Shown here piece by piece: positions 1 to 12,000 of a DNA stretch of 64,000 bases (positions are counted from its first letter, which is position 1; the number at the start of each line of letters is the position of its first letter). A model generated the notes under the pieces. It was not told where the DNA came from. It worked only from the letters and a program-made list of their open reading frames with translations, and ran no database searches. Location of the stretch: NCBI RefSeq assembly GCF_009727055.1, contig NC_052359.1, positions 8,663,733 to 8,727,732 of the forward strand. Direction: 5' to 3'. The DNA is from Benincasa hispida (taxonomy: Eukaryota; Streptophyta; Magnoliopsida; Cucurbitales; Cucurbitaceae). The position numbers were made by a program, and so were the translations under genes.

Positions 1-1344
1 TTTTGTTATACTATCCTTGAGATATCTATTTTGCGGTCGTATAATTTCTGTTAAACGACATGAGAATTTCAAGCCTCAACATACTACCTCCCCTGACTCT
101 TGAATTATTATTGGCCGTTAAATTTGAGTGTTTTGTGATTGTGAACGTTAAGATCATAGTGAGATGAAGCTTACAATCATGTTATTTTTCAATAGACCAT
201 CACTAACAGACTTTTATAGACTTCCATCATTATCTATCAATGATATAATTTATGATGTAATAGAATTACATTAAACATATATTTGGTCTAAACTTTGTAC
301 ATTTTCCTTTTTCTGCAGCTTCAACAACCTATAATAACAGTAACATGAAATGGACCTAAATAGAAAAATGTTGGGGAAGATGAATCAACTTCGATCGAAG
401 AAGCATCGCGAAGCAGTATGATGGAAAATAACCAAGTTGACGTGAAGTAGCGTGATGGAAGAAGAATAGTGAACGAAGTCGATTTGAAGAAGGAGATGAA
501 ATGTTGGAGGAAAAAAATCGACTGGAGAGGAAAAATCGGGTGAGACTTTTTTGATATTTCACACCATTTTTGGGCTTTGGTTGGACTGCAACTTTCCGTA
601 AGTTTTTTTGCTACAGATTTTGATTATTTTGGCCCGGTTTTTTTATATTTAAAAATCGCCATAATTCAAATCCAATTTAACTTTAATTACTCATACAAAA
701 AAAAAAATAATCAAAAGAATATTTTTTTATATATATAGAATTTTGAAATCATTGAAATTCCAATTTTATTTTATTTATTCTTTTATAATTCGATATTTTA
801 ATTTTATGCGTTTTAAAATAAAATTGTAATATTATATTCCCTTATATGTAAAACTTAAAGATGGTAGTGTAATATTGAATATTATCCGGATGACATACGA
901 GAGAATCATGTTTAAGAACCAATTTAAACGTCTATAGTATATAGAGAAAAATAGGATGTATTATCACAGAAATCAAACACATTAGCCATGAGAATTTTAG
1001 AAAGGAAAACTAAACTCATTCCAATTAATTGTATTTCAAATCCAAGCTCATTCAGATTTACTACTTGTCATTATTGAGTAGATAATTTTTTAGGTCTTAT
1101 TTGGTAATCATTTCGTTTTTTCGTTTTTTATTTTTGAAAATTAAGTTTATTTTCTCCATATTTCTTACAATAATTGACATCTTTATTAAGTATAATGATT
1201 GAATTTTTAGCAAAATTCCAAAAATAAAAACAAGTTTTTAAAAGCTTATTTTATTTTTTATTTCATTTTTTTGAGTTTTCGAAATATGACTTGATTTTTC
1301 TAATCATTGTTGAAACGTAGATAACAAAGTAGAGGTGTTTAAAA
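1..1344. other. AT-rich intergenic stretch
   Basis: No coding region with codon structure or splice logic is visible. From about 1093 to 1290 the sequence resembles the arms of the 'TTTGGTAACCATTT' MITE family seen cleanly at 40936 and 43284, but here it is decayed and no second terminal repeat is clear. The remainder is low-complexity A/T sequence with nothing I can name. Confidence 0.5.
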
Positions 1345-1960
1345 AATCTGATAACTTGAAAAAATCGATCAACCCAACTCAATCTGTGCGGTTTGGGATG
1401 AGTTATCAATTCATTTGGGTTGAGTTCGAATAAATGAAAATTTGATGGGTTGGTCGGTTCATGAGTTCACTTAATATAATCCAAACCAACTCGAATTTAT
1501 TATTAACTTTAAAATATATTTTTTATTACTTATAACATAATTATGAGTTCACTTAATATAATCCAACCCAACACATTGATTTTAATTTTATTTAATTTTA
1601 ATATTGTTTGAATAATTTATTCTTCAACAACTTCTTTGCCTTTTAGAAAGAAAAATTGCACTATATAAATTGAAATTGAGTTGTTAATGTTAATTCAATA
1701 TATGAAAATAATTAAATTAGATTTTTACATATTTACGTTTTGCTTATTTTTAGAACAAAATTTTAAATAAATGACCCGATTAACTCGAACCAACTCAACC
1801 TAAATATTTATTAGTTGGGTTGGGTAGGATTCATTTTTTAATAAGGTTATTTGGGTTGAAAAAATTTACAACTAGAACAATTGGATTGAGTCTAAATAAA
1901 AGCTTCCAACCCAACCCGCAAAAGTCGAACAATTCCTCAAGACCAAACCGAAAACTCGGT
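1345..1960. repeat. degenerate dispersed repeat rich in 'aacccaac/gttgggtt'
   Basis: The block opens near a short 'agaggtgttt' motif and contains scattered copies of 'caacccaac' and its complement 'gttgggtt', closing with 'ccaacccaacccgc'. Such paired sense and antisense motifs at the two ends are common in non-autonomous plant elements. No terminal inverted repeat or target-site duplication can be fixed, so class and exact ends are open. Confidence 0.4.
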
Positions 1961-2345
1961 GAAATGGAAAAATGAGGTTCGTTCTATTAAAAAAAAACTT
2001 TGAAACTAAATTAATTCAATTTGGTTCGGTTTCGATTTCAAAAACCAAATTTGAAACCAAACATATGTGTGTGCGCGCGTGCGCGTGCATGTATGTGTGT
2101 ATATATATGTATTGTATACACATATTTATGTATATATATTTTTTTAAAAAATAGTAAAACCGAATTTAAAAGTGAACCAAACATAATCACTTTTTAATTT
2201 AAAAAAAAAAATATTTTTAAAAAGACCAAAATCAAATTGAAACCGCATATATGTGGTTTGGTTCGATTCAGTTTGAACCAATAAATTGGTTTGATTCAGT
2301 TCCACATATAGAAAATTTAAAATTTTCAATTTGGTTCGGTCTAAC
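1950..2345. repeat. degenerate 'ggttcggttt' repeat with embedded microsatellite
   Basis: Copies of 'ttggttcggttt' and its complement 'aaaccgaa' flank an alternating purine-pyrimidine microsatellite (about 2064-2145, tg/cg/ta steps). The motif content matches the 535-bp insertion at 6642-7176, which suggests related elements. Limits are approximate. Confidence 0.4.
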
Positions 2346-2592
2346 CATCTATTTATAGAAATTTAGAAGTGAAAATAGTATATAGGAAGAAATTTTAAAG
2401 CGAAAATAGTGTAAACTTAATTTTAAAAAGAAAGAAGTAAACTAATTATCAAATGAGACCTTAATTATAAGAATAAGATTAACTCAACCATGGATCAAGA
2501 AATTTATAGTTTGAATCCCCTTCCTTATTATAATGAGAAAAAAAAGGAGCTCTTAGTCTCGCACGTACAAAGCAAAGTAAAATGAAGAATTT

Positions 2593-2755
2593 CACGTGTG
2601 GCGTTACGCTTACACACGACACATCCATTATGTATCTAAAAAAATAAAATAAAAATAAAAGTATAAAACCATGATAACGACATGTCGTATAATAAATGAT
2701 CCAGTCCACCCACTAGCGATTTTCACTTTCTCAAACAGACCAAAAACGACACGTG
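2593..2755 (+). promoter_or_regulatory. two G-box (CACGTG) sites upstream of the RING gene
   Basis: Perfect palindromic CACGTG hexamers lie at 2593-2598 and 2750-2755, about 475 and 318 bp before the start codon at 3068. G-boxes are known binding sites for plant bZIP and bHLH factors, and the second one (cACGTGg) also matches an ABRE core. Their use here is inferred from position only. Confidence 0.35.
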
Positions 2756-3067
2756 GTTTCGATCCAATCGGCCATGTCCCACAGGTGAAGAGAAAGACAA
2801 AATAATTTACAAAGAAACCGCGATCACGGGAAAACCATAACAGGACGACGAAAAACGGTATCCCCAACCCACAAATCCCGTTTCGCACCACGACGAAATT
2901 TCTAATCTCCAATTCTTCCCCCAATTTTAGCCGGAGCTTCAAGGATCCTTCAGCTACCCTTTGTTGTAGATTCATTTTCCCGTTCGAATTTGGTTGTTTT
3001 CTTGTTCGGGATGATGCAAGTCAATTCAAGTACTTAGGGTTTGATTCATTGTTTTTAGGAATTTCAA

Positions 3068-6000
3068 ATGGCATCTTCAAGGTCCCCAAATGGATCTTCC
3101 GATGATATTCTCGATAATACGACCCCTTTGATGGGGAATTCGAACCGGTCGCTGGACGATACGCATTCGGGTCGGAGATTTGTGCAGAGGCAAAGTTTGC
3201 GTCAGGCGGCGAGGTTTCTCAGGCAGGCTAGTAGTCGGAGGACGATGCGTGAGCCATCTATGTTGGTTCGAGAGACGGCTGCGGAGCAATTGGAGGAGAG
3301 ACAGAGTGATTGGGCGTATTCGAAGCCGGTTGTGATTCTTGACATCGTTTGGAATTTCGCTTTTGTTGTTGTTGCTGCTACCGTTTTGGTTCTCAGCCGC
3401 GACGAGTCTCCTTCGATGCCTTTGAGACTGTGGATCGTGGGGTATGCGTTTCAATGCATTCTCCATATGGTGTGTGTTTGTGTTGAGTATCGTCGCCGCC
3501 AGCAGCTACGATATTCGACCTTCAATTCAATGGATGAGGGAAATTCTGCACGCGGGATTTCGGGTTTGGGGTCGAGAGCAAACTCGAGTCATTATGTATC
3601 GCTGGCTCAATTGGATGATAACGATAGCAGGTTGGGTTATCTATACGTTCTTACATTATGATTTATATATGATGTCATCTCTTCCAGGAAGTCTGTTTTA
3701 TGATGCTTGGCATGCAGGTTTCGTAATTGTTCTGTTAGGAATTGTAAGGAACCAAAGGAGAGATTGTTTGTTTGATAGAGATGATATGTTTGGTTATATG
3801 CAGCATGTTCAAGGACGTAGATACTGAATTTGATTTTCACTGAGAAGTGCTAGATTATTAGGATGATTACATCAGCTGACCTTGTGCTTAGCTCAGTTGT
3901 ATTATCATAGTGTGGTTTATTGCCTTCTGGTTCAGCTGCACAGTTGCTTAGAAAATCGAAATATTAGGTTAACTTTAGTACTTTACTATCTTGGACTTCA
4001 ATATATGTCATCATTCTTATCTCCAGGCACCATTCCTATTTTCATCAAAACCATCTGTGGTATCAAAGCCTCATAAAGGCTGAAGTCGTCATAGCCTCCT
4101 TGTTGTCGAAAGTCTCTTTGAATGGAATTAATATGTTCAGTGTGAAGACAACTCGTTAAAGCTATCATTGTTTGTTGGTTGTTTAGTCTATCATTAATTG
4201 CTAGATGGTTAGTCCTTGGTGAGGTTTCATGTTTCTCTTTGAACTTTGATTTCAAAGACTTTTTGTAATTACTCGATAGATAACATTTTACTTTAACTTA
4301 GTCAGAACCCCTATCTTTAGTGGAATTTTTGGTGGGTTTGGTTTTTTTTATTGGTCCTTGAATAAACGCAGTTGTTTCTATAATAAAAAAAAATCATTGA
4401 AGTGTTAAGGACTGGTTTTTAATCAAGTAGTTCATTGTTAGTATATTTGTACTCCAGTGTATCATATTGTATGAAAGAGGTGTGAGCGGGAATTTTTCCT
4501 CGGCCTATATTTGTGACTGCACTTACACAATTTAATAAAGAGAAAGTGCCGAAAGGCTTTTCCTTCGTTTGTCTGGTTTCTTTGTTTTCGTTTTGACTGA
4601 GCTCAACACAATCAAGGAAATATTCCATATCCAATTGCATTAATGAACTCTACTCATCTTCCAATCCAAGCATAGCTTACACATATATTACCATCCCAAA
4701 AGTTGATGCTCATCCTTTTAATTGTTGAACTGAAAGACAATAACTACTCAGAACCTTCCACCTACGATAAAGCTTAACAATGGATTTACATTGCAAAATT
4801 TGTTGGGTTATCATTCTTGCAGATGATTTGGGGTGGGTAGATTGATGTAACAAGACCTTATCATCCTCAGTTTCTTGATGATTTTTGTGATTAAGTGAAT
4901 AAAAAGATGTATGATGTGGCAGAAGAATATTGACTTGTTATGAGCTAGCTTTATGCATCTCTTAGATAGCATGATGGCTAGGATAGTAAATTATAATGCT
5001 GCTTGCTCAATTTGGTCCCTAGCTAGCATATCTGAGGAAATACATGCCAAACAAAACTCAGCTAACTATTGACATCAAATAAGTGACTTCAAGATGTTCA
5101 TGAAATGTTACCTCAAAACTGAAAAGTTGGTCTAAAAGATGCTACAACTTCAAGGCAGGCTCTCGCTATATAGAATCACAATATTTTGATAGAAACAACT
5201 ACTTTCATTAAGAAAGAATGAAAGAACACAAGGGTATACAAAAAATCAAGCCCACAAAACATAAAGTTTGAAGAGATTTGGTGTCAAGTTTTCTAGCTAT
5301 AAGGGGATCTTGGTTGCTTTCAGAATTTGTAGATTGATCTCAGGTTTTGGTGTGTTGAAGACGGGACTCATTCATCCTTCTGCTGTATTGGTTTCCACCA
5401 CTAAGCGTTTTGGTTTATTTATTCCTGCTCGAGTTTGTTGCTGTTTTGTTTTGTTTTCTGTTTTGCATTTTGCATTTTGCATATTATATATTCTTTTGTT
5501 GTTTATGAAGGTCACAAGCAGATAGGTTTTTGTGTTGTTTAAGTGCGGGCATATTGTTTTTGTGATATATTGGGGTGTAAAATTGCCTAGCTGCCAATTA
5601 CGTATTTGGGTTTGCCTCAATCTATATTGTATTTCTTTTATTTTTCTCAATGAAATTGACTTCTTCATAAGAGAAAAAAAAATCACATTAGCTTTAACAA
5701 CAGCAGTACAGGGGAGCTTGCTCACATGCTTTTCTTTTATAAGAAACAGAAGGATGTATATTATAAACAAAAAAGGGTGAAATATTCTTATGGCCAAGGT
5801 TTAGGAAACCGTTCCCAAAAAGGACGATGCAATGAGAGCCTTCCAATTACGTGCAACATGTGGAGACTATAATTAGAAAGAATTTATTGTGATTCATACA
5901 CCAAGAAAGAGTATGCTGTACAAACTAGGGAAATCCACAGGTCGAAAGGGCCTTTTGTAAATAACTAGTTGAAAAGGATAGGAGTTAGTTAATTGCTAAT

Positions 6001-9000
6001 TTTTAGTTGTTATGATAGTTAGTTAAACCTCTTGTAACTAATTTCCTCTATAAATAAGATTCTTCTCTCCCATTTTGAAAGAACCATTTCATTAAAAAAT
6101 TAGTCTTTTGGTATTGTACCAAATTTTGGTATCAGAGCACTCCAAGAATCTAGGCTGATGGTGGGAAGAAGGGCTGCCCACCCCAGAGGAGGAGATGTTT
6201 AAGCGCAAGACCAAGAGGTGGAAGAAACCCCCACCCTCTCTCCAAGAACTACAACGATACGCTTGCTATCTGTTGAAGATTCTGTGGAGGGAATTCATGG
6301 ATCATTGAACCACCTTCAAGAAACGGTGGCGACGCTTGTAAGAAGGTTGGATGTATTGACAACACCACCCCAACATGATGAAAATGCCTTGACATTCAAT
6401 CAAGTTTGGGGAAAAAGAGGTAGACGTGGTGTTGGACAGCCAAGAAATTTTAAATTTCAGCGAGAAATTCATCAAAAAAGGGCTCCAAGATTGCATAGGC
6501 AGTTCCAAGAAGATCCAAGAAGATGTTTGAATAGGCAAGAAAGGAAACAAGAATTCCAAGATTGGGATTCTTTGACTGAGTATGATCAAGAAGAAGACTT
6601 TTATGCCCCAAGAAGAGGACGAGATAGAAGATATGAAGCTATGGAATCGGTTCGGTTTGATGGCCAAACTGAACCGGTTCAATTCGGTTTCAAGACTCAT
6701 TTTTTTTTTTTTTTTTAAAAATTAATTTTAAATTTTAAATAACCGAAACAAAGAAGAACTCTGGTTCACGAAAGAAGAAGTGAACGGCGTCCATCAGGCG
6801 TGAGCGGCGGTCTAGTCGACGAAGAAGAACAATGACGGCGGCAAGAAAAGAAACCCTAGTTGGTATAGATCTGTGAGGGTGGAGGGGCGCTCGCTTTTGG
6901 TTCGTGAGGGTGGAGACTGGAGGGGCGCTCGCTTAAATTAGGTTATTTATTTATTATTATTAAATAAATATTAATATTATATATATATTTATATATAAAC
7001 GGTTCGGTTCGGTTTAGAAATCGGTTTTCAAGCTTTGATCCAAACTGAACCGTTTAAATTTGGTTTCAACAGTCCAACGAACCACATCGAACCGAAAAAT
7101 TCGGTTTTGCTTATAAATTGGTTCGGGTCGGTTTTGCAATTCGGTTCGGTTTGAGCAGTTTTTTTGTCCACCCCTAGCTAGAAGTTATCAATACAACTAC
7201 AAAATGAAGATTGACTTACCATTCTACAATGGTAAGTGTGACATTGAATCATTTCTTGATTGGATAAAAAAACACCGAGAAATTTTTCGGTTACATGGGC
7301 ACGCAGGATCACAGGAAGGTACGTTTGGTAGCATTTAAGTTGAAAGGGGGAGCTTCCGTTTGGTGGGACCAATTGGAGGTCAATCAACAAAGATAAGGTA
7401 AAAAACCTATTCGAACGTGGGAAAAAGTGAAGAGGTTGATGAAAGAAAGGTTCCTTCCTCCCAACTATGAGCAAACATTGTATAATCAATATCAAAACTG
7501 CAGGCAAGATCCTCGAACAGTAGAACAGTAGCTGATTTTGTGGAAGAATTCCACCGGTTGGGAGCAAGAACTAATTTGGCCAAAAACGAGTAAAACAATT
7601 GCATGGTTCATTGGCGGGCTAAGAATGGACATCAAAGAGAAGGTAAAGCTTCAACAATTTCATTGGTTAGTTGATGCAACTTCTTGTGCTGAAACAGGGG
7701 AAGAGTTAAATGAAATTCGCTCCAAGAAAATTTCAAGAAAGGTTTCTAGGAATGCTTCCCTTATTAGAAAAGCTAGCACTTCGAATTACGCTTCTACTAA
7801 TCACTCTTCCCCACCAACAGCAACGGAGGAAAAGGAAAAGGAAAAGCAAGAAGAGGTTGGTGATAAGGAAACAAAGGATGTTTACAAGAAGAAAGTTCAA
7901 AATCCTTGTAACTGGCCTACATTGGGCAAGTGTTTTAGGTGTGGCCAAGTAGGTCACTTGTCTAATGAGTGTCCCCAACAAAAAACAGTAGTATATGTGG
8001 ATGAGGAAGAGGATTCCTTGGCTGAATGCAGTGAAGATAATGAGGAAGAAGCCAATTATATTGAGATGGATAAAGGTGACAAGGTGTCTTGTGTTCTTCA
8101 AACGGTGTCGGTTGCTTCCAAAGGAGATTTTGATCTTCAAATACATTGCAAGATGTTTGTTAAGAGAGAGAGAGACTGATGTATTGGGCCTTGTTGTTGC
8201 TGAAAGACAAAAAATACAAAAAACAGTGAAGACATTGAACACCATATTGACTTGGTTCTGGGTGCTACAATCCCTCATCATCCTCACTATAGAATGAGTC
8301 CGAAGGAATATGAGATCTTCCACCAACATATTGAAGAATTGTTAAAAAAGGGCATATTCAACCAAACCTTAGCCCATATGCAGTGCTAGACCTACTCATG
8401 CCTAAAAAAGTTGGTACTTGGAGGATGTACGTTGATAGTAGAGCTATCAACTAGATTATAATGAAGTATAGCTTCCCAATCCTTAGAATAGGTGATTTAC
8501 TTGATCAATTTCGAGGAGCCTTGATTTTTTCGAGAGTGGACTTGAAGAGTGAATACCACCATATTCGAATAAGACCAAGGGATGAGTGGAAGACTGCATT
8601 TAAGCCCTACTTCTCATTCGTAGACCGACGGCCAGACCAAATTACCGATTGAGTTGCTTTGTGACCTACATATTAATCCAGTCTTCAATATTGCTGATTT
8701 GAAGCTTTATTATGCTCTGGATGACTTTCATTTAGCTTCTTAGCTCACTCGAGGACAAGTTTGATTTTGGGAGGGGTGGATTGGTGTAAGGCCGAAAGGG
8801 CCCTTTTGTAAATAACTAGTTAAAAAGTATAGGAGTTAGTTAATTGCTAATTGTTAGCTAATTATTAGTTGTTGTAGTTAATTGCTAATGGTTAGCTAAT
8901 TATTAGTTGTTATAGTTAATTGCCAATTGTTAGCTAATTATTAGTTGTTATGATAGTTAGTTAAACATCTTGTAACTAATTTCCTCTGTAAATAAGATTC

Positions 9001-12000
9001 TTCCCTCTCTCATTTTGAGAGAAAATCATTTCATTCAAAAATTAGTCTTTCGGTATTGCACGTGCACCACATTTAATTTCCCACCCTTCTGAAAGTCCTT
9101 GAATAATTTCAGGAGGATTCACTTTTTTATTCACTTATGAAAGCCCAAGGATCCGTCCAAGCAGATTTGCCTCCTGACCTAACTTAAAAATTCAAGAATG
9201 TGCGTCTGTTTCTATCCAAATCAACCCTTGGTTTTCCCTCCACAACTCCTTTAGTTTTTTTCTTCATCCAGACCATGGGCTCCACACCATAAATTGCTCC
9301 AGTAACTCTTTTCAAAAGACTATTTCCTTCCATATAATCTCCAAAGCCACTTAGAGAGTCAACACTTAATCCCCCATTTTGGGTTGGGAGAGAGGACCAA
9401 CACCATCTATCCATTCCATGGGGGAGTTGTTTCCGCTGATCCAAGTGAAATCTCTCATTTTCTCTTTCAGCTTTTCTATTACTTTTTTAGGGACTTTCAG
9501 CAAAGAGAAGAAATATAATAATGATACTATCGGGAATAGCTTGAGCAAGAAAAAATCTACCACCTTTTGAGAGAGTCAACCCTCCCAAACGGTCAAGTAT
9601 AGCTCTGATCTTATCCATCAAGGATCCAGAAAAAAAATGGATTTCTTATTTCTACCCGGGCAATACCCAAATGATAAAAAGAGAAGTTTTTCACTTTACA
9701 GCAATTGAGTTTGCCAAAGAAGGCAGCTCCACTCTACTGAAAATGATCCTAACGAGGGCTGTTTTAGAGATATCTAGAGACAAGCTTGCTTCCAAGAAGC
9801 AAGCTGAGAGTATCCCACCTAATCTGAAGCTGGCCAGCATTTGAGCAAAAATGAGAACATCATTGTGTATTGTAGGTGAGAGATCCCGACGGTATCCCAT
9901 CCACCCTAAAGCCCCTCAGGATATTCCTTTCACAGCAGAAGTAAATTGCATTGCTGAAGAAATCCCCAATAATAGTGAAAAGGAAAGGGGATAGGGTATT
10001 TTCAGGAGCTTGCCCACTTGCGTTCAATTCATCAGTTTGGCATGTATGGAGGAGGTAGCTAGAGATTTAGAAAGAAAATACATATTTCCTTTAGGATGGA
10101 AATAAAGGAAGCAAATGAAGTCATCCTGTTAATCAAGAGATAAATTTTACTGCTTGAGAAATTGACTTTGGAAAGCACAGGGATCGATATGGGATGAGTC
10201 TGAAATTACAAAAACCAAAATGGTATTGTAATATAGTTTTTTATTTGATTTCTTCACCTATTGAACTTTACGTTTTACTTGCAAAACAAAGAACTTGATT
10301 TAAATGCTGAATTGAAGTTCTAAGTTGTGCAAAATTGTGAATGGTAGCTCTTCCCTTGATGTAGATGTGGTACTATATTCTTCCTGAAAATAATACATTC
10401 TTTTTATTTACTATATTCATTTCTTCCCCTATTATGCCAGTGTACCAAAGCACCTTGAATCTGCAAATACAATGTTCTCCTTCATCTGGTGGATTATTGG
10501 ATTCTATTGGGTATCTGCAGGAGGGCAATCTTTAGCACATGTCTCTCCTCTGCTTTACTGGTTTGTGATTACCCCTTTATTGTATTGGATTTTAAAGTTG
10601 ATGGATTATGTTACTGTCTTCAAGATTCTAACTTTTAGTAATGTGGTTTGAACTGCAGGTTATGTATCATTTTCTTGGGTTTTGATGTGTTCTTTGTGGT
10701 TTTCTGTGTTGCTTTGGCATGTATCATTGGAATTGCTGTTTGCTGCTGTCTTCCCTGTATCATTGCACTTTTATATGCCGTAGCAGACCAGGTAATCGTG
10801 TGGTATTCCTGAATCTTTTTATGCTTTCATTGAAGGGCAAATATTATTGTCTGTAATTATCTTGCCTCCTTTTTTTTTGTGACATTTCCACACAATAAGA
10901 TCCTGTATAAAATTCTTCTACTTTGTCCATAGTAAAACCATTGAAGTAACCATACGAAAGGGAGAGAGACGAGATTTATCTCCTTTTCATTATGTGAATT
11001 TTTCATGTATTGGGTCAATAGTCCCGCATTAGAAATGTGTATAAAAAAGCACGTGAGAAAGAGGGTGGGCTGATGTCCTTAGTTAAGGAGGGACCCACAG
11101 TTTTGTTACTAGATTTTGGGGCTGCCGACACTGATCAAGGGGTGTAAGTCAGCGTAATTTTTTCAATGTCCTTTTGCTGCTAATTTTTTGGTGTACTTGA
11201 GAGAGGCGGAAAGCTCTAGAATTCTTCTCAACCAGCTCTCATCAAAGATTCTGTTATGAAGTTCTGCTTTGTCTTAGCTTGAAATCCTTCTTGTTTCTCC
11301 TAGTTTGTCTTGAGGTTATTCAAGCTTCCTTGCAGAATTTAGGAAGCAAGGGGTGGGGTCCTTTGTACTCGGTTATTACAAAAGGGGAAAAAGAGGAAAA
11401 AGGAAAATGAAAAAAAGAAAGCGAGATTATTGAAGGCTTTTTAGTAGGTAAAGAGCAAGTTCAAGTCTCCATACTCCAATTCGTAGATGATACCTTACTG
11501 TTTTGCAAATATGACAGCACTATGCTGTTAAAACTTAAACATGCAGTGGAGCTTTTTGAATGGTGTTCAGGGCAGAAGGTAAATCGGGATAAATCAGCCC
11601 TCTATGGCATTAATGTGGACGACAGCGATCTCTATAATACAGCAGCTTCTTTGAATGTTTCGGCTGACCACCTTCCTTTTTATTATCTAGGGTTGCCTCT
11701 AGAGGTTACCCGAAAAGAGCCTCCTTTTGGCAGCCGGTCCTAGACAAAGTACAAGGTAAACTTGACAAATGGAGGAGATTTAATCTATCTAGGGGTGGAA
11801 GAGCCACTCTATGCACCTCAATCCTCTCAAACCTTCCAATTCATTACTTGGCCATCTTCCTTATGCCCGAAGGAGTAGTATCTAAAATGGAAAGGATAAT
11901 ACGAAGCTTCTTTTGGGAAGGCAACAAGGGCAACAAGCAAAATCACTTGGTTAAATGGGAATTGGTTCAAAAACCTATAGCAGATGGTGGTCTAGGCCTT

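Larger units (their letters stand above)
5936..9060 (+). mobile_element. decayed, internally deleted Ty3-gypsy LTR retrotransposon in intron 1
   Basis: A pair of related LTRs (about 5936-6118 and 8782-9060) bounds the element. A primer-binding site complementary to initiator Met-tRNA (TGGTATCAGAGC, 6127-6138) follows the left LTR. A purine-rich tract (gggaggggtgga) precedes the right LTR. Between them are gag with a CCHC zinc knuckle and the beginning of reverse transcriptase; protease, the catalytic YVDD region, RNase H and integrase are missing. Gag is also split by a 535-bp insertion. The element lies in the same orientation as the host gene and cannot be autonomous. Confidence 0.88.

Noticed and set aside
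2066..2150. alternating tg/cg/ta tract as a Z-DNA or regulatory element
   Set aside because: It is an ordinary microsatellite within a degenerate repeat, 900 bp from the nearest gene; no support beyond composition.
2628..2975. 115-codon minus frame upstream of the RING gene
   Set aside because: It covers the promoter and leader of the RING gene; the translation has no recognisable domain and crosses low-complexity A/T runs.
3077..3466. 129-codon open frame on the minus strand opposite exon 1 of the RING gene
   Set aside because: It is an antisense shadow of a real coding exon; it has no family resemblance and no promoter or splice logic of its own.
6127..6138. tRNA-like sequence
   Set aside because: It is only the 12-bp primer-binding complement of initiator tRNA; no tRNA cloverleaf is present.
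6642..6718. tail of the 166-codon frame that starts at 6218
   Set aside because: Its last 25 or so residues are read-through into the 535-bp insertion and its poly-T run, not gag protein.
7733..8329. 198-codon minus frame
   Set aside because: It is the reverse of retrotransposon gag. The plus strand gives a CCHC knuckle, and the minus reading gives nothing known.
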